Under the pieces are notes generated by a model. The model ran no database searches. It worked only from the letters and a program-made list of their open reading frames with translations, and was not told the DNA's origin. A DNA stretch of 64,000 nucleotides from JAXMAF01 sp046350555 (GTDB lineage: Bacteria > Planctomycetota > Phycisphaerae > Phycisphaerales > SM1A02), in contig JAXMAF010000005.1 in NCBI GenBank assembly GCA_046350555.1, positions 395,722-459,721 on the forward strand, written 5' to 3'. Positions within the stretch are counted from its first letter, which is position 1, and each line of letters opens with the position of its first letter. The translations under genes were made by a program, and so were the position numbers. This document shows, piece by piece, positions 45,450 to 54,183 of this stretch.

Positions 45450-47396
45450 TCACCCTCCGGCGCTCTCCGTGATCGCCATCTGCTTGTCGTACTCGAGTCG
45501 GAACTTGTACTCGAGCGTGTAGGCGTTCGTTCCGGTGGCGCCGGGCGGGACGAGGACGTCCCAGCGCAGCACGCCGTTCTTGCGCTGCGTCTGCTCGTAC
45601 GTCGGGTCGGTGCTGAGCGGCTGCTCGGGCTTGCCCGTGGAGACCAGCGTGAGCTTGATGTCCTTGCCCTTGGGATTGGGAACCCGGTCGATGAGGCGCA
45701 CCGCGGCGGGCGACTTGCCGAAGTTCTCCAAGGCGAGCTTGTAGGTGAAGTCGACGACGCGGTTGCCGCCCTGGATGCTCTCGGTGCGCTCCACGAGCTC
45801 GCGCGTCGCGCGAAGCGACGAGTCGATGCCGAATCCCGCGGTGAACGTCTCGCCGGCGGCGACGGTGGGCACGGCGCCGCGCCCGACGAACTCGCCGCCC
45901 AGATAGCTCGCCGACGGGCCCGCGAGCAGCACGCGATCGCTGCCGTTGGTGATGAGCGCCTCGTTGTAGACGTACGAGGTGAGCACGGGCGTCGCGACCT
46001 TGCCGAAGACGGCCGGCGCAACGATCTTCGCGATCTGGATGAGCTGCTGGTCGGCGCGGCTCGGCAGCGTGGCGCGCGACGGGATCGTGTACGTCACGCT
46101 CACGCCCTCGTCGCTGCCCGACTCCGGTGGCGCGGGCTTGCGAGGCTCGCGCCGATCGAAGTTCTCGCGGGTCAGCACGTCGAGGAGCTGCGACTGGGCC
46201 GCCAGGTCGTTGAGCGACTTGTCCGCGGCCGGACCCGCCGAGGCGAAGGCCGCGGCGCTCACGATCTGCCCGTCGATCGCCGGCGCGTTCGATCCTCCGT
46301 TGATGTCCATCGACTGCTGCGGGGCGGTGCCGCCGAGGGCGTTGCGGATGCTCTCCGCGTCGCGCTGCTTGAACGCCAGCTCCTTCTTCGAGTCGGCGTA
46401 GGTTCGGCGGTTCACCTCCGCGGCCTGCTTGGCCGTCTCGGGCGTCGGCGCGGCGAGCGCAATCGCCAGCGGCTGGAGGCGCGGTCCCGTCGCCACGAGG
46501 GCTGGCGTCGCGGTGCTCAGCGTGATCGCGACGTTGTTCCAATCCTCGCCGCTCATCTGCTGGATCGAGGCCTGGTACTCGATGGCGACGGTGCTGTCGG
46601 CGAGCGGCCGCGCCGCGGCGCCCGCCGCCGCGGGCGCGGCCTGCGGAGCGCGCAGGTTGTACGATGGCGACCAGGTGGCGCGGTCGACGAGATAGTTGAG
46701 CCGCACCTTGCTTCCCGCCCTCGCCTGGTTGACGAGGATGATCGCCTCCCGCGCCGTGCGCGAGGTGCGCACGGTCACGTTCTCGAGCTCGCGCTGGAGC
46801 AGGGCGAGCTTGGCGTCGATCTCGCGCAGCTCGATCGCGAGCTTCTGCCCTTCCTCGGTCTGCTTCAGTCGCTGCGTCGTGATGAGCTCGGACATCTTGG
46901 CGACGGTCTCGGCGTTGAGCACGCCGCGGTTGTTCTCGACCTGCACCGTTCCCGCGAGGAAATTCTCGAGCTTCTCAAGGTACTGTCGCTGCCATTGCAG
47001 GAACGCCTGGCGCGCCACGACGGCGTCGCGCGCGTCCTGCGTGGCCCGGATCTGGGCATCGATCTTGCGAACGCCCTCGCGGGCGTCCTCGGAGAGCGGG
47101 CGGATCCGGTAGCTGACCGAGCGCACCTCGACGCCGTCTCCGCTCTCGGCGTAGAGGCTCGCGGGAATCAGGAACTCGGGCAGTCCGGGCACGACGATCT
47201 CGCGGAGGCCCGCCTCGCCGGGAATGTCGATCACCCGGCTCACCATCGCCTGTCCGCGGTAGACCGTGATCGCGTCGATCGTTCCGGCGACGCTGGCTGG
47301 CGCCGATGGCTCGTCGGCGCCGGCCTTCGCCGCGAGCGGCCACGCGAGGGAAAGCGAGACGAGCGTGGCGGTGGCGAGCGTTCTGGCGATGTGCAT
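45450..47396 (-). CDS. DUF4139/DUF4140 domain protein (MuiA-like)
   Basis: 648 residues with a signal peptide (ATLVSLSLAWPLAAKA). The N-terminal DUF4140 part opens ITVYRGQAMVSRVIDIPG with LREIVVPGLPEFLIPASLYA. A long coiled coil follows (about 100-215, with RQYLEKLENFLAG and LALLQRELENVTVRT), then the DUF4139 beta domain (VRLNYLVDRATWSPSYNLRA, VAIEYQASIQQMSGEDWNNV). The C-terminal half has PVLTSYVYNEALITNGSDRV and ENFGKSPAAVRLIDRVPNPK. The family includes mucoidy-inhibitor MuiA homologues, but its biochemical role is not established. Start ATG 47394-47396 with GGAGA 9-13 nt upstream. Confidence 0.87.
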   Translation of the reverse strand: MHIARTLATATLVSLSLAWPLAAKAGADEPSAPASVAGTIDAITVYRGQAMVSRVIDIPGEAGLREIVVPGLPEFLIPASLYAESGDGVEVRSVSYRIRPLSEDAREGVRKIDAQIRATQDARDAVVARQAFLQWQRQYLEKLENFLAGTVQVENNRGVLNAETVAKMSELITTQRLKQTEEGQKLAIELREIDAKLALLQRELENVTVRTSRTAREAIILVNQARAGSKVRLNYLVDRATWSPSYNLRAPQAAPAAAGAAARPLADSTVAIEYQASIQQMSGEDWNNVAITLSTATPALVATGPRLQPLAIALAAPTPETAKQAAEVNRRTYADSKKELAFKQRDAESIRNALGGTAPQQSMDINGGSNAPAIDGQIVSAAAFASAGPAADKSLNDLAAQSQLLDVLTRENFDRREPRKPAPPESGSDEGVSVTYTIPSRATLPSRADQQLIQIAKIVAPAVFGKVATPVLTSYVYNEALITNGSDRVLLAGPSASYLGGEFVGRGAVPTVAAGETFTAGFGIDSSLRATRELVERTESIQGGNRVVDFTYKLALENFGKSPAAVRLIDRVPNPKGKDIKLTLVSTGKPEQPLSTDPTYEQTQRKNGVLRWDVLVPPGATGTNAYTLEYKFRLEYDKQMAITESAGG

Positions 47397-47584
47397 GGGG
47401 TTCTCCGGTGGCCGCGCGTGGCGCACGGCTCATGAGGGTAATGGCCCTCGACGACGGCCGGTGCGTCACGATCGCGCAACGTCGATGACCGTCGCCGGGA
47501 CGGCGGCCCCGCGGCGATCCGCGGATCAACGGCAACCTCGTCCGTGGCGATGGTGTATTTTGAGTGTTCGCCCAGGAGTTCACC

Positions 47585-48100
47585 ATGCCGCAATCGCCCC
47601 ACGCCGCCGTCTCCCGCCATGCCCCCATCATCGAGCAGTTCGGGCAGGGCGCCGACGTTCCACGCCAGGCCATCGCGGGGCTTTCGACGGAGCACCTGCT
47701 GGCCGTGCCCGTCCCGGGCAAGTGGTCGATCCAGGAACTCGTCGTTCATCTCTACCAGAGCGACCTCGTCGCGGTCGACCGCATGTGGCGCATCGCCGCG
47801 ATGGAACGGCCCCTGATGATGGGCTACGACGAGAACGCATTCATGCGCGCGCTGCATCCGGAGGCGGTCGACGCCCATCTCGCCGCCGAGGCGTTCGCCC
47901 TCAATCGGCGGCTCATGGTCGCGGTGCTTCGTTCACTTCCCGAGGCGGCGTTCTCCCGAGCGGGCATTCACAGCGAACGGGGCGTGCTCACGCTTGAACA
48001 GGTCGTCGAGGGACACGTGCGGCACCTGGATCACCACATGGGCTTCCTGCGCGAGAAGCTGCGCGTGCTTGGCCGCGTCGCGCCGGGAGATCCGCGATGA
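47585..48100 (+). CDS. DinB-superfamily metal-dependent protein
   Basis: 171 residues forming a four-helix DinB-like bundle. The metal-binding histidines are visible: H55 in SIQELVVHLYQSD, and H147 and H151 in EGHVRHLDHHMGF. The motif VPGKWSIQELVVHL is typical. Members include thiol-dependent S-transferases and DNA-damage-induced proteins, so the substrate cannot be assigned. ATG 47585 has AGGAG at 47574-47578 and a possible TATTTT -10 at 47556-47561. The M24 peptidase follows 23 bp later and is probably in the same operon. Confidence 0.85.
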   Translation: MPQSPHAAVSRHAPIIEQFGQGADVPRQAIAGLSTEHLLAVPVPGKWSIQELVVHLYQSDLVAVDRMWRIAAMERPLMMGYDENAFMRALHPEAVDAHLAAEAFALNRRLMVAVLRSLPEAAFSRAGIHSERGVLTLEQVVEGHVRHLDHHMGFLREKLRVLGRVAPGDPR

Positions 48101-48123
48101 ACCAACCGGCAAGTCGGCGCTGA

Positions 48124-49473
48124 ATGGGCGCCGCTTCCACCTCATCCTCGCTGGACGTCGCCGCACGCCGCGCCCGTGCCGCCGCGGCATGGGGGCTCAC
48201 CGACGAGTGCGTCGTCGTCTTCTCCGGGCGGGCGATCCCGATTCCCGGCGGCGCCGACCAGTGCTTTCCGTTCCGCGCCCATCCGGATCATCGATGGCTC
48301 GCCGGGCGCGGCGTCGAGGGCGGTGTCGTCGCCTTCGATCCGCGCGAGGGATGGAGCGAGTTCCTGCCGGGAATCGGCGAGGCGGAGCGGCTGTGGGAAG
48401 GGCGCGAGGATGAACCGCTCGGCGAGGCGCAGCCGATGTCGCGCCTGGAGCCGTGGCTCGTGGCGCGGGCCGGTCGACCGCTGGCACGGCTTGGTGCGAC
48501 CGAACCGTCGATGCCCCCATTCGATGCGCCGCTCGCCCGGCGCCTCGGCGAACTGCTCCTGCATGCGCGGCGGCCGAAGGACGAGCACGAGATTGCGCTC
48601 ATGCGCCGCGCCGCTGCGGCGACCGCGGCGGGCTTCGCGCGGGCCCGCGAGCTGGTGCGCCCCGGAATCTCCGAGCGGGCGATCGCGATCGAGATCGAGG
48701 CGGCGATGTTCCGCGCCGGCGGCGAGCGCACCGCGTACGAGACGATCGTGGCGAGCGGTCCGCGCTCGGCGATCCTGCACGGGCTTCCCACGGAACGGAT
48801 CGTCGGGCCGGGCGACATCGTCCTCGTCGACGCGGGCGTCGAGGTCGGCGGGTACTGCGCCGACGTGACGCGCGTCGTCGCCGCGCCGGGGCCGCTCATG
48901 CCGGAACGGCGGGCGCTGTGCGACCTGGTCGCCTCCGCGCAGCGCCGGGCCATCGAGCGGTGTCGGCCGGGCGTCGCATGGCGCGACGTGCACACCGCGA
49001 CGGCGCACGACCTCGCGGCCGGACTGGCCGAGATCGGCCTCGTGCGCGGCGGCGCGGCCGAGATCGTCGCCAGCGAGACGATCGCCCTCTTCCTCCCGCA
49101 TGGTGTCGGTCACATGTTCGGCCTGGGTGTGCGCGATGCCGGCGGGCGGTTGCCAGCCCCGCGAGGCCACGACGGGCGACCCCTGCCCGACGAGGAGCCG
49201 CGAACCTGCTGCGGGGTCGCGCTGCGCGTCGACCTGCCACTCGAGATCGGGTACGCCATGACCGTCGAGCCGGGGCTCTACCTCGTGCCGGCGCTTCTCG
49301 GCGCCGCGCAGCGCCGCGAGCGATTCGCGCGGCAGGTCGACTGGGCGCTCGTCGATCGCTGGCTCGACCTCGGCGTCGGCGGCGTGCGCATCGAGGACGA
49401 CGTGATCGTGCGAGCCGATGGCCCGGAGATCCTGACCCGCGAGATTCCCGTCGCGTGGTCGGCCGTCGCGTGA
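48124..49473 (+). CDS. M24-family metallopeptidase (Xaa-Pro aminopeptidase P-like)
   Basis: 449 residues. The N-terminal creatinase-like domain starts RARAAAAWGLTDECVVVFSG and contains the AMP-N pattern FPFRAHPDHRWLAG. The pita-bread catalytic domain has ligands in DIVLVDAGVEVGGYCADVTR (two Asp), HGVGHMFGLGVRD (His), AMTVEPGLYL (Glu) and GGVRIEDDVIV (Glu), the two-metal site of Xaa-Pro peptidases. It removes an N-terminal residue ahead of proline. Start ATG 48124 is a few bases after the DinB gene. Convergent with the OLD nuclease gene (10-bp gap). Confidence 0.93.
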   Translation: MGAASTSSSLDVAARRARAAAAWGLTDECVVVFSGRAIPIPGGADQCFPFRAHPDHRWLAGRGVEGGVVAFDPREGWSEFLPGIGEAERLWEGREDEPLGEAQPMSRLEPWLVARAGRPLARLGATEPSMPPFDAPLARRLGELLLHARRPKDEHEIALMRRAAAATAAGFARARELVRPGISERAIAIEIEAAMFRAGGERTAYETIVASGPRSAILHGLPTERIVGPGDIVLVDAGVEVGGYCADVTRVVAAPGPLMPERRALCDLVASAQRRAIERCRPGVAWRDVHTATAHDLAAGLAEIGLVRGGAAEIVASETIALFLPHGVGHMFGLGVRDAGGRLPAPRGHDGRPLPDEEPRTCCGVALRVDLPLEIGYAMTVEPGLYLVPALLGAAQRRERFARQVDWALVDRWLDLGVGGVRIEDDVIVRADGPEILTREIPVAWSAVA

Positions 49474-49483
49474 TCCGGGCAGC

Positions 49484-51271
49484 TCACCGCGCGTCGCGCG
49501 CGAGGGCCACGGCCGTCTCGATGGCCCGGCGCAGTGGCGGCGGAACGCCCGACGGGCCCGCCTCGCGGACGTGCTCGATCGCCATGCGGGCGAGGTGCGG
49601 CTTCGACGTGTTCTTGATCGCGCGCGCGATCACCATCCCCGCCACCTCGCCGCGGCGGCGTCCGTCGCCGCGCACGGCGAGGCGGGCGGCGCGGCGGTAG
49701 ATCGGGGCGAAGCCGTTGTTCCAGAGGCAGTGCTCGATGTCCGGGGCCTCGAGCGCGGTGATGCGCCGCTCGCGGGCGGCTCCGCGGAGCCATTCCGAGG
49801 CGGTGTGCTCGTACACCTCGCCGGCGCGGTCCCCGTCGGCCAGGACGTGCCATTCGATGCCGAGGTCGTCCGCCAGCTTCACGAGCGGCACGATGCCGCA
49901 CTGCGCGAACTCGACGCACTCGACGCCCTCGAGATGGAGGCTGTAGCCCAGCTCGCGCGCCAGCGCGGGGAGGAGCCAGAACTCCGTCTCCCCCTCGACG
50001 AGGAGCCAGCATCGCGCGAAGAGCACCACGCCGCGCTTCGCCTGGATGTGGTACGAGACCTTGCCCAGGTCGTCGCCGGTCAGCGACGAACGGCGCAGCC
50101 GCCACGAGCGCACTTCGTCGCCGCGTCGGCTGAGCCGCCGGATGGTCGGAAGCGCCGCGTCGGCGAGCACGTCGCCGGAATGGGTGACGATCAGCTTCTG
50201 GGCGCGGATCCCGGAGAGCATGCGTCCGATGAACGCGACCAGCGATGGATGCAGGTGGGCCTCTGGATCCTCGAGGGCGAGCAGCGGATGGGCGAGCGGA
50301 TCGAGCCCGCGCCCGCCGCTGCCAGCGAGCAGCGACGCGAAGAGGAGGAACATCAGCACGGCGCGCGTTCCGGCGCCGTGGCGGCCGAAGGCCAGCGCGA
50401 TCTCGCGACCGGCCATGATCGTGGCCAGCCGGTGGCGCACGACCTCGATCAGCCGGTCGGGCGAGCGGGAGACGATTGCCTCCTCCTCGCGGTCGAGCGC
50501 GAGGAGCGCACCGACCTCGGCGAGCGACTCCTCGAAGCGACCGATCTCGACGCGGGGATCGAGCAGCGCGGCGTAGAGCTCGACCAGCTTCTGCGCGAGC
50601 CGGGTCGCGTCGACCGCGGTGGCGGGCTGGGCAGGTGCCGCGACCGCGACCACGTCGCGCCGCCCGGCCGACGATGGCGTCGCCGCCCCGACGACGCCTG
50701 CGCCGCTCTCGCGCCCGAGCGGCCCGTCGCGCGGGCCGGTCGCGATCGCCCCGCGCCAGGTTGGCCGATTGGGTCCGAGCTGGAACACCGGCTTCAGCGC
50801 GCGGAGCTCGCGATGCACCGACGGGGCGTCGAGATCGATGGGCCGTTGCTGCGGATCGAGGAAGGCCACCTTCGTCGTGGCTCGCTGCGGCGTGGATGGA
50901 TCGTCCTCGCGCGTCGCCTCGATCTCGAGCACGACCGTGTGACGACCGTCGCCGAGCGGGCGGATGGCGCCGCGCAGCCGCTCGACGACGGCGTGCGGCC
51001 ACTCGCCGGGCGAGAGCTCCTCGAACGCGAGGCGGATGCGCAAGGGTGGCGGCGCCTCGGTCGCGGGACCGTCGGTCGCGACGTGGAAGTCGAGCGGTCC
51101 GAGCGGTGGATCGGCGAGCAGGATCTCCTCGCTCAGCGCGAGCCGGATGGCGTCGAGGATGCTCGTCTTGCCGCAACTGTTCTCGCCGATGAGGACCGTC
51201 GTCGGATCGAGGGCGAGCGACAGCCGGCGGAATCCTCGGAAGTGCTCCAGGTGCAGCGAGGCGAGGTGCAT
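49484..51271 (-). CDS. OLD-family ATP-dependent nuclease (ABC ATPase plus TOPRIM)
   Basis: 595 residues. The N-terminal ABC-type ATPase has Walker A G29-E-N-S-C-G-K-T-S in TTVLIGENSCGKTSILDAIR (usual GENNSGKTS with small changes), and the Walker B/D-loop LLALEDPEAHLHPSLVAFIG followed by KLIVTHSGDVLAD. A C-terminal TOPRIM domain carries WLLVEGETEFWLLPALAREL and LADGDRAGEVYE. OLD proteins cleave DNA and some take part in phage defence. There is no UvrD-type helicase next door, so it would be a stand-alone class 1 type. The ATG at 51269-51271 is immediately preceded by repeat copy 7, with no room for a separate promoter. Confidence 0.9.
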   Translation of the reverse strand: MHLASLHLEHFRGFRRLSLALDPTTVLIGENSCGKTSILDAIRLALSEEILLADPPLGPLDFHVATDGPATEAPPPLRIRLAFEELSPGEWPHAVVERLRGAIRPLGDGRHTVVLEIEATREDDPSTPQRATTKVAFLDPQQRPIDLDAPSVHRELRALKPVFQLGPNRPTWRGAIATGPRDGPLGRESGAGVVGAATPSSAGRRDVVAVAAPAQPATAVDATRLAQKLVELYAALLDPRVEIGRFEESLAEVGALLALDREEEAIVSRSPDRLIEVVRHRLATIMAGREIALAFGRHGAGTRAVLMFLLFASLLAGSGGRGLDPLAHPLLALEDPEAHLHPSLVAFIGRMLSGIRAQKLIVTHSGDVLADAALPTIRRLSRRGDEVRSWRLRRSSLTGDDLGKVSYHIQAKRGVVLFARCWLLVEGETEFWLLPALARELGYSLHLEGVECVEFAQCGIVPLVKLADDLGIEWHVLADGDRAGEVYEHTASEWLRGAARERRITALEAPDIEHCLWNNGFAPIYRRAARLAVRGDGRRRGEVAGMVIARAIKNTSKPHLARMAIEHVREAGPSGVPPPLRRAIETAVALARDAR

Positions 51272-51275
51272 GGGG

Positions 51276-51380
51276 TGATACGCGTCCCAGTTGATTCTCG
51301 CGCCCCGCCCTGACCCAATTCCGCCGTGAGACTCCGATGTGGGCAAGGGGTCGAACGCGTGGAGGTCTATTGGAATCCGC
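51276..51380 (-). repeat. Dispersed hairpin repeat, copy 7
   Basis: Reverse copy: TGATACGCGTCCCAGTTGAT at the low end, then GGGGTCGAACGCGTGGAGGT and TATTGGAATCCGC at the high end. It ends 4 bp before the OLD nuclease start codon, so that gene's leader consists of repeat sequence. It lies 63 bp from the 3' end of the PH-domain gene. Confidence 0.92.
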
Positions 51381-51443
51381 AGGAGGCATGGTCGGCGCTG
51401 ACGAACGGCGACGCCCGCACGGCGGCCGGCGAAGGCGCGTCGT

Positions 51444-52163
51444 TCACGCCGCGCGGGTGAGGAGATCGCGGATCTCCCGCAGGGCTTCGACGTGCTCGGC
51501 GGTGAAGGCGGTTCGCCCGTGCAGCGGATCGTCGCCGAGCCCTGCGCTGCGCGAGGCCTTCACGCGGGCGAGGATCGTGCTGCGGATGCGCTCCGCGTCG
51601 GCGATGCCCTCGATCCGCGCCGCGTGCGAGAGGGACTGGGCTCCCTTGGCGCTCGGCGAGCCGCCGCCGGCCGTCTCGACGACGACGTCGGCGATCCCGA
51701 AGGCGCGCTGCACGGGGCCGGAGGAGACGCTGACGTTCTGCACGTTCTCGAAGGTGATGGTCATCTCGCGGATCGTCCAGATGCCCGTGCGGATCCGCAG
51801 GCTGCGATCGGTCATCACGTACCACGTCGTGTCGTACCGCAGATGCAGCCCGATGTAGACGAGCACGTCGGGAACGACCGCGACGATGAGCGCCGGCGCG
51901 AAGAGAAGCACGCCGAGCCATGGCCGGGCGAACATGAGCGCGATCCATCCGACGGCGATGGCGATGTCCAGCGGCAGCAGGCCGATCCAGAACCAGAGCT
52001 TCAGGTAGCGCAGCCACGCCTCCGCTGGACGGAACGACTCGATGTGGTCGCCTTCGCGCACCGGAAGCGTGGGTGGCGAGCCCGGGACGCGGAACCATGC
52101 GACGAGCATGGACCAGAGCTCGCCGTAGATCCGGCGCGAGGCGTTCTCGGTGAGCTGAGTCAT
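51444..52163 (-). CDS. bPH2 (bacterial PH) domain membrane protein, longer paralogue
   Basis: 239 residues. Two TM helices lie at about 68-110 (FWIGLLPLDIAIAVGWIALM, ALIVAVVPDVLVYIGLHL), then a bacterial PH domain of the YdbT type: TTWYVMTDRSLRIRTGIWTI, REMTITFENVQNVSVSSGPV, and IADVVVETAGGG, with a C-terminal helical tail. The ATG at 52161-52163 overlaps the stop of the upstream paralogue (52160-52163). The pair probably forms one membrane complex. Function of the family is unknown; roles in envelope stress have been proposed for relatives. Confidence 0.85.
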   Translation of the reverse strand: MTQLTENASRRIYGELWSMLVAWFRVPGSPPTLPVREGDHIESFRPAEAWLRYLKLWFWIGLLPLDIAIAVGWIALMFARPWLGVLLFAPALIVAVVPDVLVYIGLHLRYDTTWYVMTDRSLRIRTGIWTIREMTITFENVQNVSVSSGPVQRAFGIADVVVETAGGGSPSAKGAQSLSHAARIEGIADAERIRSTILARVKASRSAGLGDDPLHGRTAFTAEHVEALREIRDLLTRAA

Positions 52164-52693
52164 GTTGGGCGTGCGTCCGTTCGTCCGTCGTTGGCGGTCG
52201 GCCGCGCGCGCAGCCCGTCGCGGATCTCTCGCAGCAGGGCGAGCGCCTCGTCCGCGGGCGCCGCGCCGCCGCTGGGCGGCCTCGTCGACGAGGGCTCCTC
52301 GACGCCGCGCATCTTCCGGTAGAGGAAGTCGCGCAGTCCGTCCGGATCGCGGACGCCCTCGATGGTCATCTCCGCGCTCGAGCTTCCCGATGCCGTCTGG
52401 ATCGCCACCGACGCGAGGCCCAGCCAGCGCTGGAGCAGGCCGCGCGTGACGTGGATGTCCTGGATGCGGCGATACGTCAGGTGCACCTCGCGCCGGAAGA
52501 GGACGCCGACGGACATCGAGATGCCCTCGTCGTCGATCACGTACCGAAGCGTGTGGTACCGGAAGTACAGCGGGATGATCACGATCGGGAAGGCGAAGAC
52601 GGTCATGAGCGCGACGATGAAGTAGTACTTCATCAGCAGCGGATCGGGCCGCGTCACGGACGCCGGATCGAACGGAGCGGGGGGGTCGGACAT
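52160..52693 (-). CDS. bPH2 domain membrane protein, shorter paralogue
   Basis: 177 residues with one or two TM segments near residues 20-45 (KYYFIVALMTVFAFPIVIIP) and a bPH2 domain: TLRYVIDDEGISMSVGVLFR, REVHLTYRRIQDIHVTRGLL, LGLASVAIQTASGSSSAE. A disordered, Pro/Arg-rich tail follows. It is first of the two-gene PH operon, joined by an ATGA overlap. AAGG 5-8 nt before the ATG at 52691-52693 may act as a weak ribosome binding site. Confidence 0.85.
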   Translation of the reverse strand: MSDPPAPFDPASVTRPDPLLMKYYFIVALMTVFAFPIVIIPLYFRYHTLRYVIDDEGISMSVGVLFRREVHLTYRRIQDIHVTRGLLQRWLGLASVAIQTASGSSSAEMTIEGVRDPDGLRDFLYRKMRGVEEPSSTRPPSGGAAPADEALALLREIRDGLRARPTANDGRTDARPT

Positions 52694-52744
52694 GTTGCCT
52701 TCGCGGGTTCCTCGTGCGTGTTCACCGGTCCGTCCGCCTCGCGC

Positions 52745-54028
52745 TCAGCCCGGGGCCGGCGCCTCGACCGGCAGCGCGTCGTCGGGCAGCACCTCGATGC
52801 GGAGATCGTCGAAGCGCGTTACGGCGTCGCCCTTGGTCCAGAAGCCGATGCCGCCGGCGCCGGGAAAGGTCGAATCGCGCGCCTCGAGCAGCCGTTGGCC
52901 GTCGAGGGAGCATTCGATCCGGTCCCCGACGAAGCGCACGCCGATGGTGTGCCATTCGCCCGTCTTCGCCTTGGCCTTCGCCGAGGCGAGCTGCCTGCGC
53001 ACGCCGCCTTCGACGACGTACAGCCGGAAGTTCTCCTCCAGCGGGTTCATCCGGCAGACGTGGTAGTTGTCCTTGTCGCGCACGTGCCAGGCGAGCCCGC
53101 CACCCTGGTCGCCTTCGCCGGAGACCGCCTTGAAGCGAGCCTCGATCCGGCCGTTGCGCGTCCGCACACGGTCGGTCCAGCAGATGTTGAACGCGTCGGC
53201 GCTCTCATGGTTGGTCGACGTGAGCGCGAGCACGTTGGGCGCGCTCGGCGCGGTCTCGTCGACGACGACCGCCCACGTCGCGGCGCGCGGCGGCGCGGCG
53301 CCGACGCCCCTGAGGTTCGTTCCCGCCGCGATCCAGCCGTCGGGCAACGAGCCGGTCGGGTCGCGGTCGAAGTGCGTGACGTTGGGATCCTCGACCGGCT
53401 TCGGCACCTCGGTGACCGGCGTGCCGGCGGTCCCCGTCGCCGCGTCGACCTCGACCTTCGCCAGCCCCTGGTCCGAGAGGAGCGTGACGGCGAAGCGCAG
53501 CAGGTCGTGTTCCACGTCGCTCTCGACGGAAAGGAACCGCGAGCCGCGCAACGTCGCCATCGCCCGATCCACGGCCTCGACGCAATCGACCTTGGCCGTC
53601 GCCAGCAACGGCCGCAGTTCGGCGATGACACGCCGGCGGCGGTCGGTGAGGAGCGCCTCGCGCACCGTGACCGACTTCGGCGCGATGGCGTCGATCTCGA
53701 CCGAGCGCTCGCCGTCGCCCACGAGCAGGCGCACGTCGTAGACCACCGAGCCATCCTTGCGCTTGAGCGCTGCGCTCACTGGAAAGCCGCCCGTCTCGCG
53801 CCGCGCCGCCTCGATCGCGTCCACGAGCGGCACCTTCACGGTCGCGAGCAGGGCGCGCGTCTCGGCGCGATCGCTCGTCGCGGGGCGGATCGGAGGCGAT
53901 GTCGGGGGCGCGGGCGTCGCCGGGGTCGATCCCGGTGGATCGGACTCGAGCGGCGCGGAAGCGGACGCGGTGAAGGCCGACGATGCGGCGGCCGCGACGA
54001 TGGTGACGAGAAGGAAATGGCGGTGCAT
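52745..54028 (-). CDS. Secreted PepSY-like / LamG-like protein of unknown function
   Basis: 427 residues with a signal peptide (LLVTIVAAAASSAFTASASA). Two PepSY-like units follow (VKVPLVDAIEAARRETGGFP, VDCVEAVDRAMATLRGSRFL), each with a beta strand pair (VVYDVRLLVGDGERSVEIDA). The C-terminal 200 residues form a concanavalin-like jelly roll (FNICWTDRVRTRNGRIEARF, GGGLAWHVRDKDNYHVCRMN, TKGDAVTRFDDLRIEVLP) resembling DUF1080/LamG sugar-binding or glycosidase-associated domains. This pairing is uncommon. Start ATG 54026-54028; divergent from the TauE gene, with TACCGT upstream on the minus strand. Confidence 0.75.
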   Translation of the reverse strand: MHRHFLLVTIVAAAASSAFTASASAPLESDPPGSTPATPAPPTSPPIRPATSDRAETRALLATVKVPLVDAIEAARRETGGFPVSAALKRKDGSVVYDVRLLVGDGERSVEIDAIAPKSVTVREALLTDRRRRVIAELRPLLATAKVDCVEAVDRAMATLRGSRFLSVESDVEHDLLRFAVTLLSDQGLAKVEVDAATGTAGTPVTEVPKPVEDPNVTHFDRDPTGSLPDGWIAAGTNLRGVGAAPPRAATWAVVVDETAPSAPNVLALTSTNHESADAFNICWTDRVRTRNGRIEARFKAVSGEGDQGGGLAWHVRDKDNYHVCRMNPLEENFRLYVVEGGVRRQLASAKAKAKTGEWHTIGVRFVGDRIECSLDGQRLLEARDSTFPGAGGIGFWTKGDAVTRFDDLRIEVLPDDALPVEAPAPG

Positions 54029-54169
54029 GGCGAGGCTTCGTCGACCGGACGGTGGCTCACGGTAGGTCGTCGCGTCGTCCATCGCGAGGCCTGCCGACGG
54101 CGCCTCCGCCGCGAGCCTCGCGATCGAAGCGAGGTGGCGATACGCCTTGCGGCCCGACGCCGTGGCCCG

Positions 54170-54175
54170 TACCGT
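54170..54175 (+). promoter_or_regulatory. -10 box, leaderless start of the TauE gene
   Basis: TACCGT with first base 14 nt before GTG 54184. Confidence 0.4.
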
Positions 54176-54183
54176 CCGAGGCC

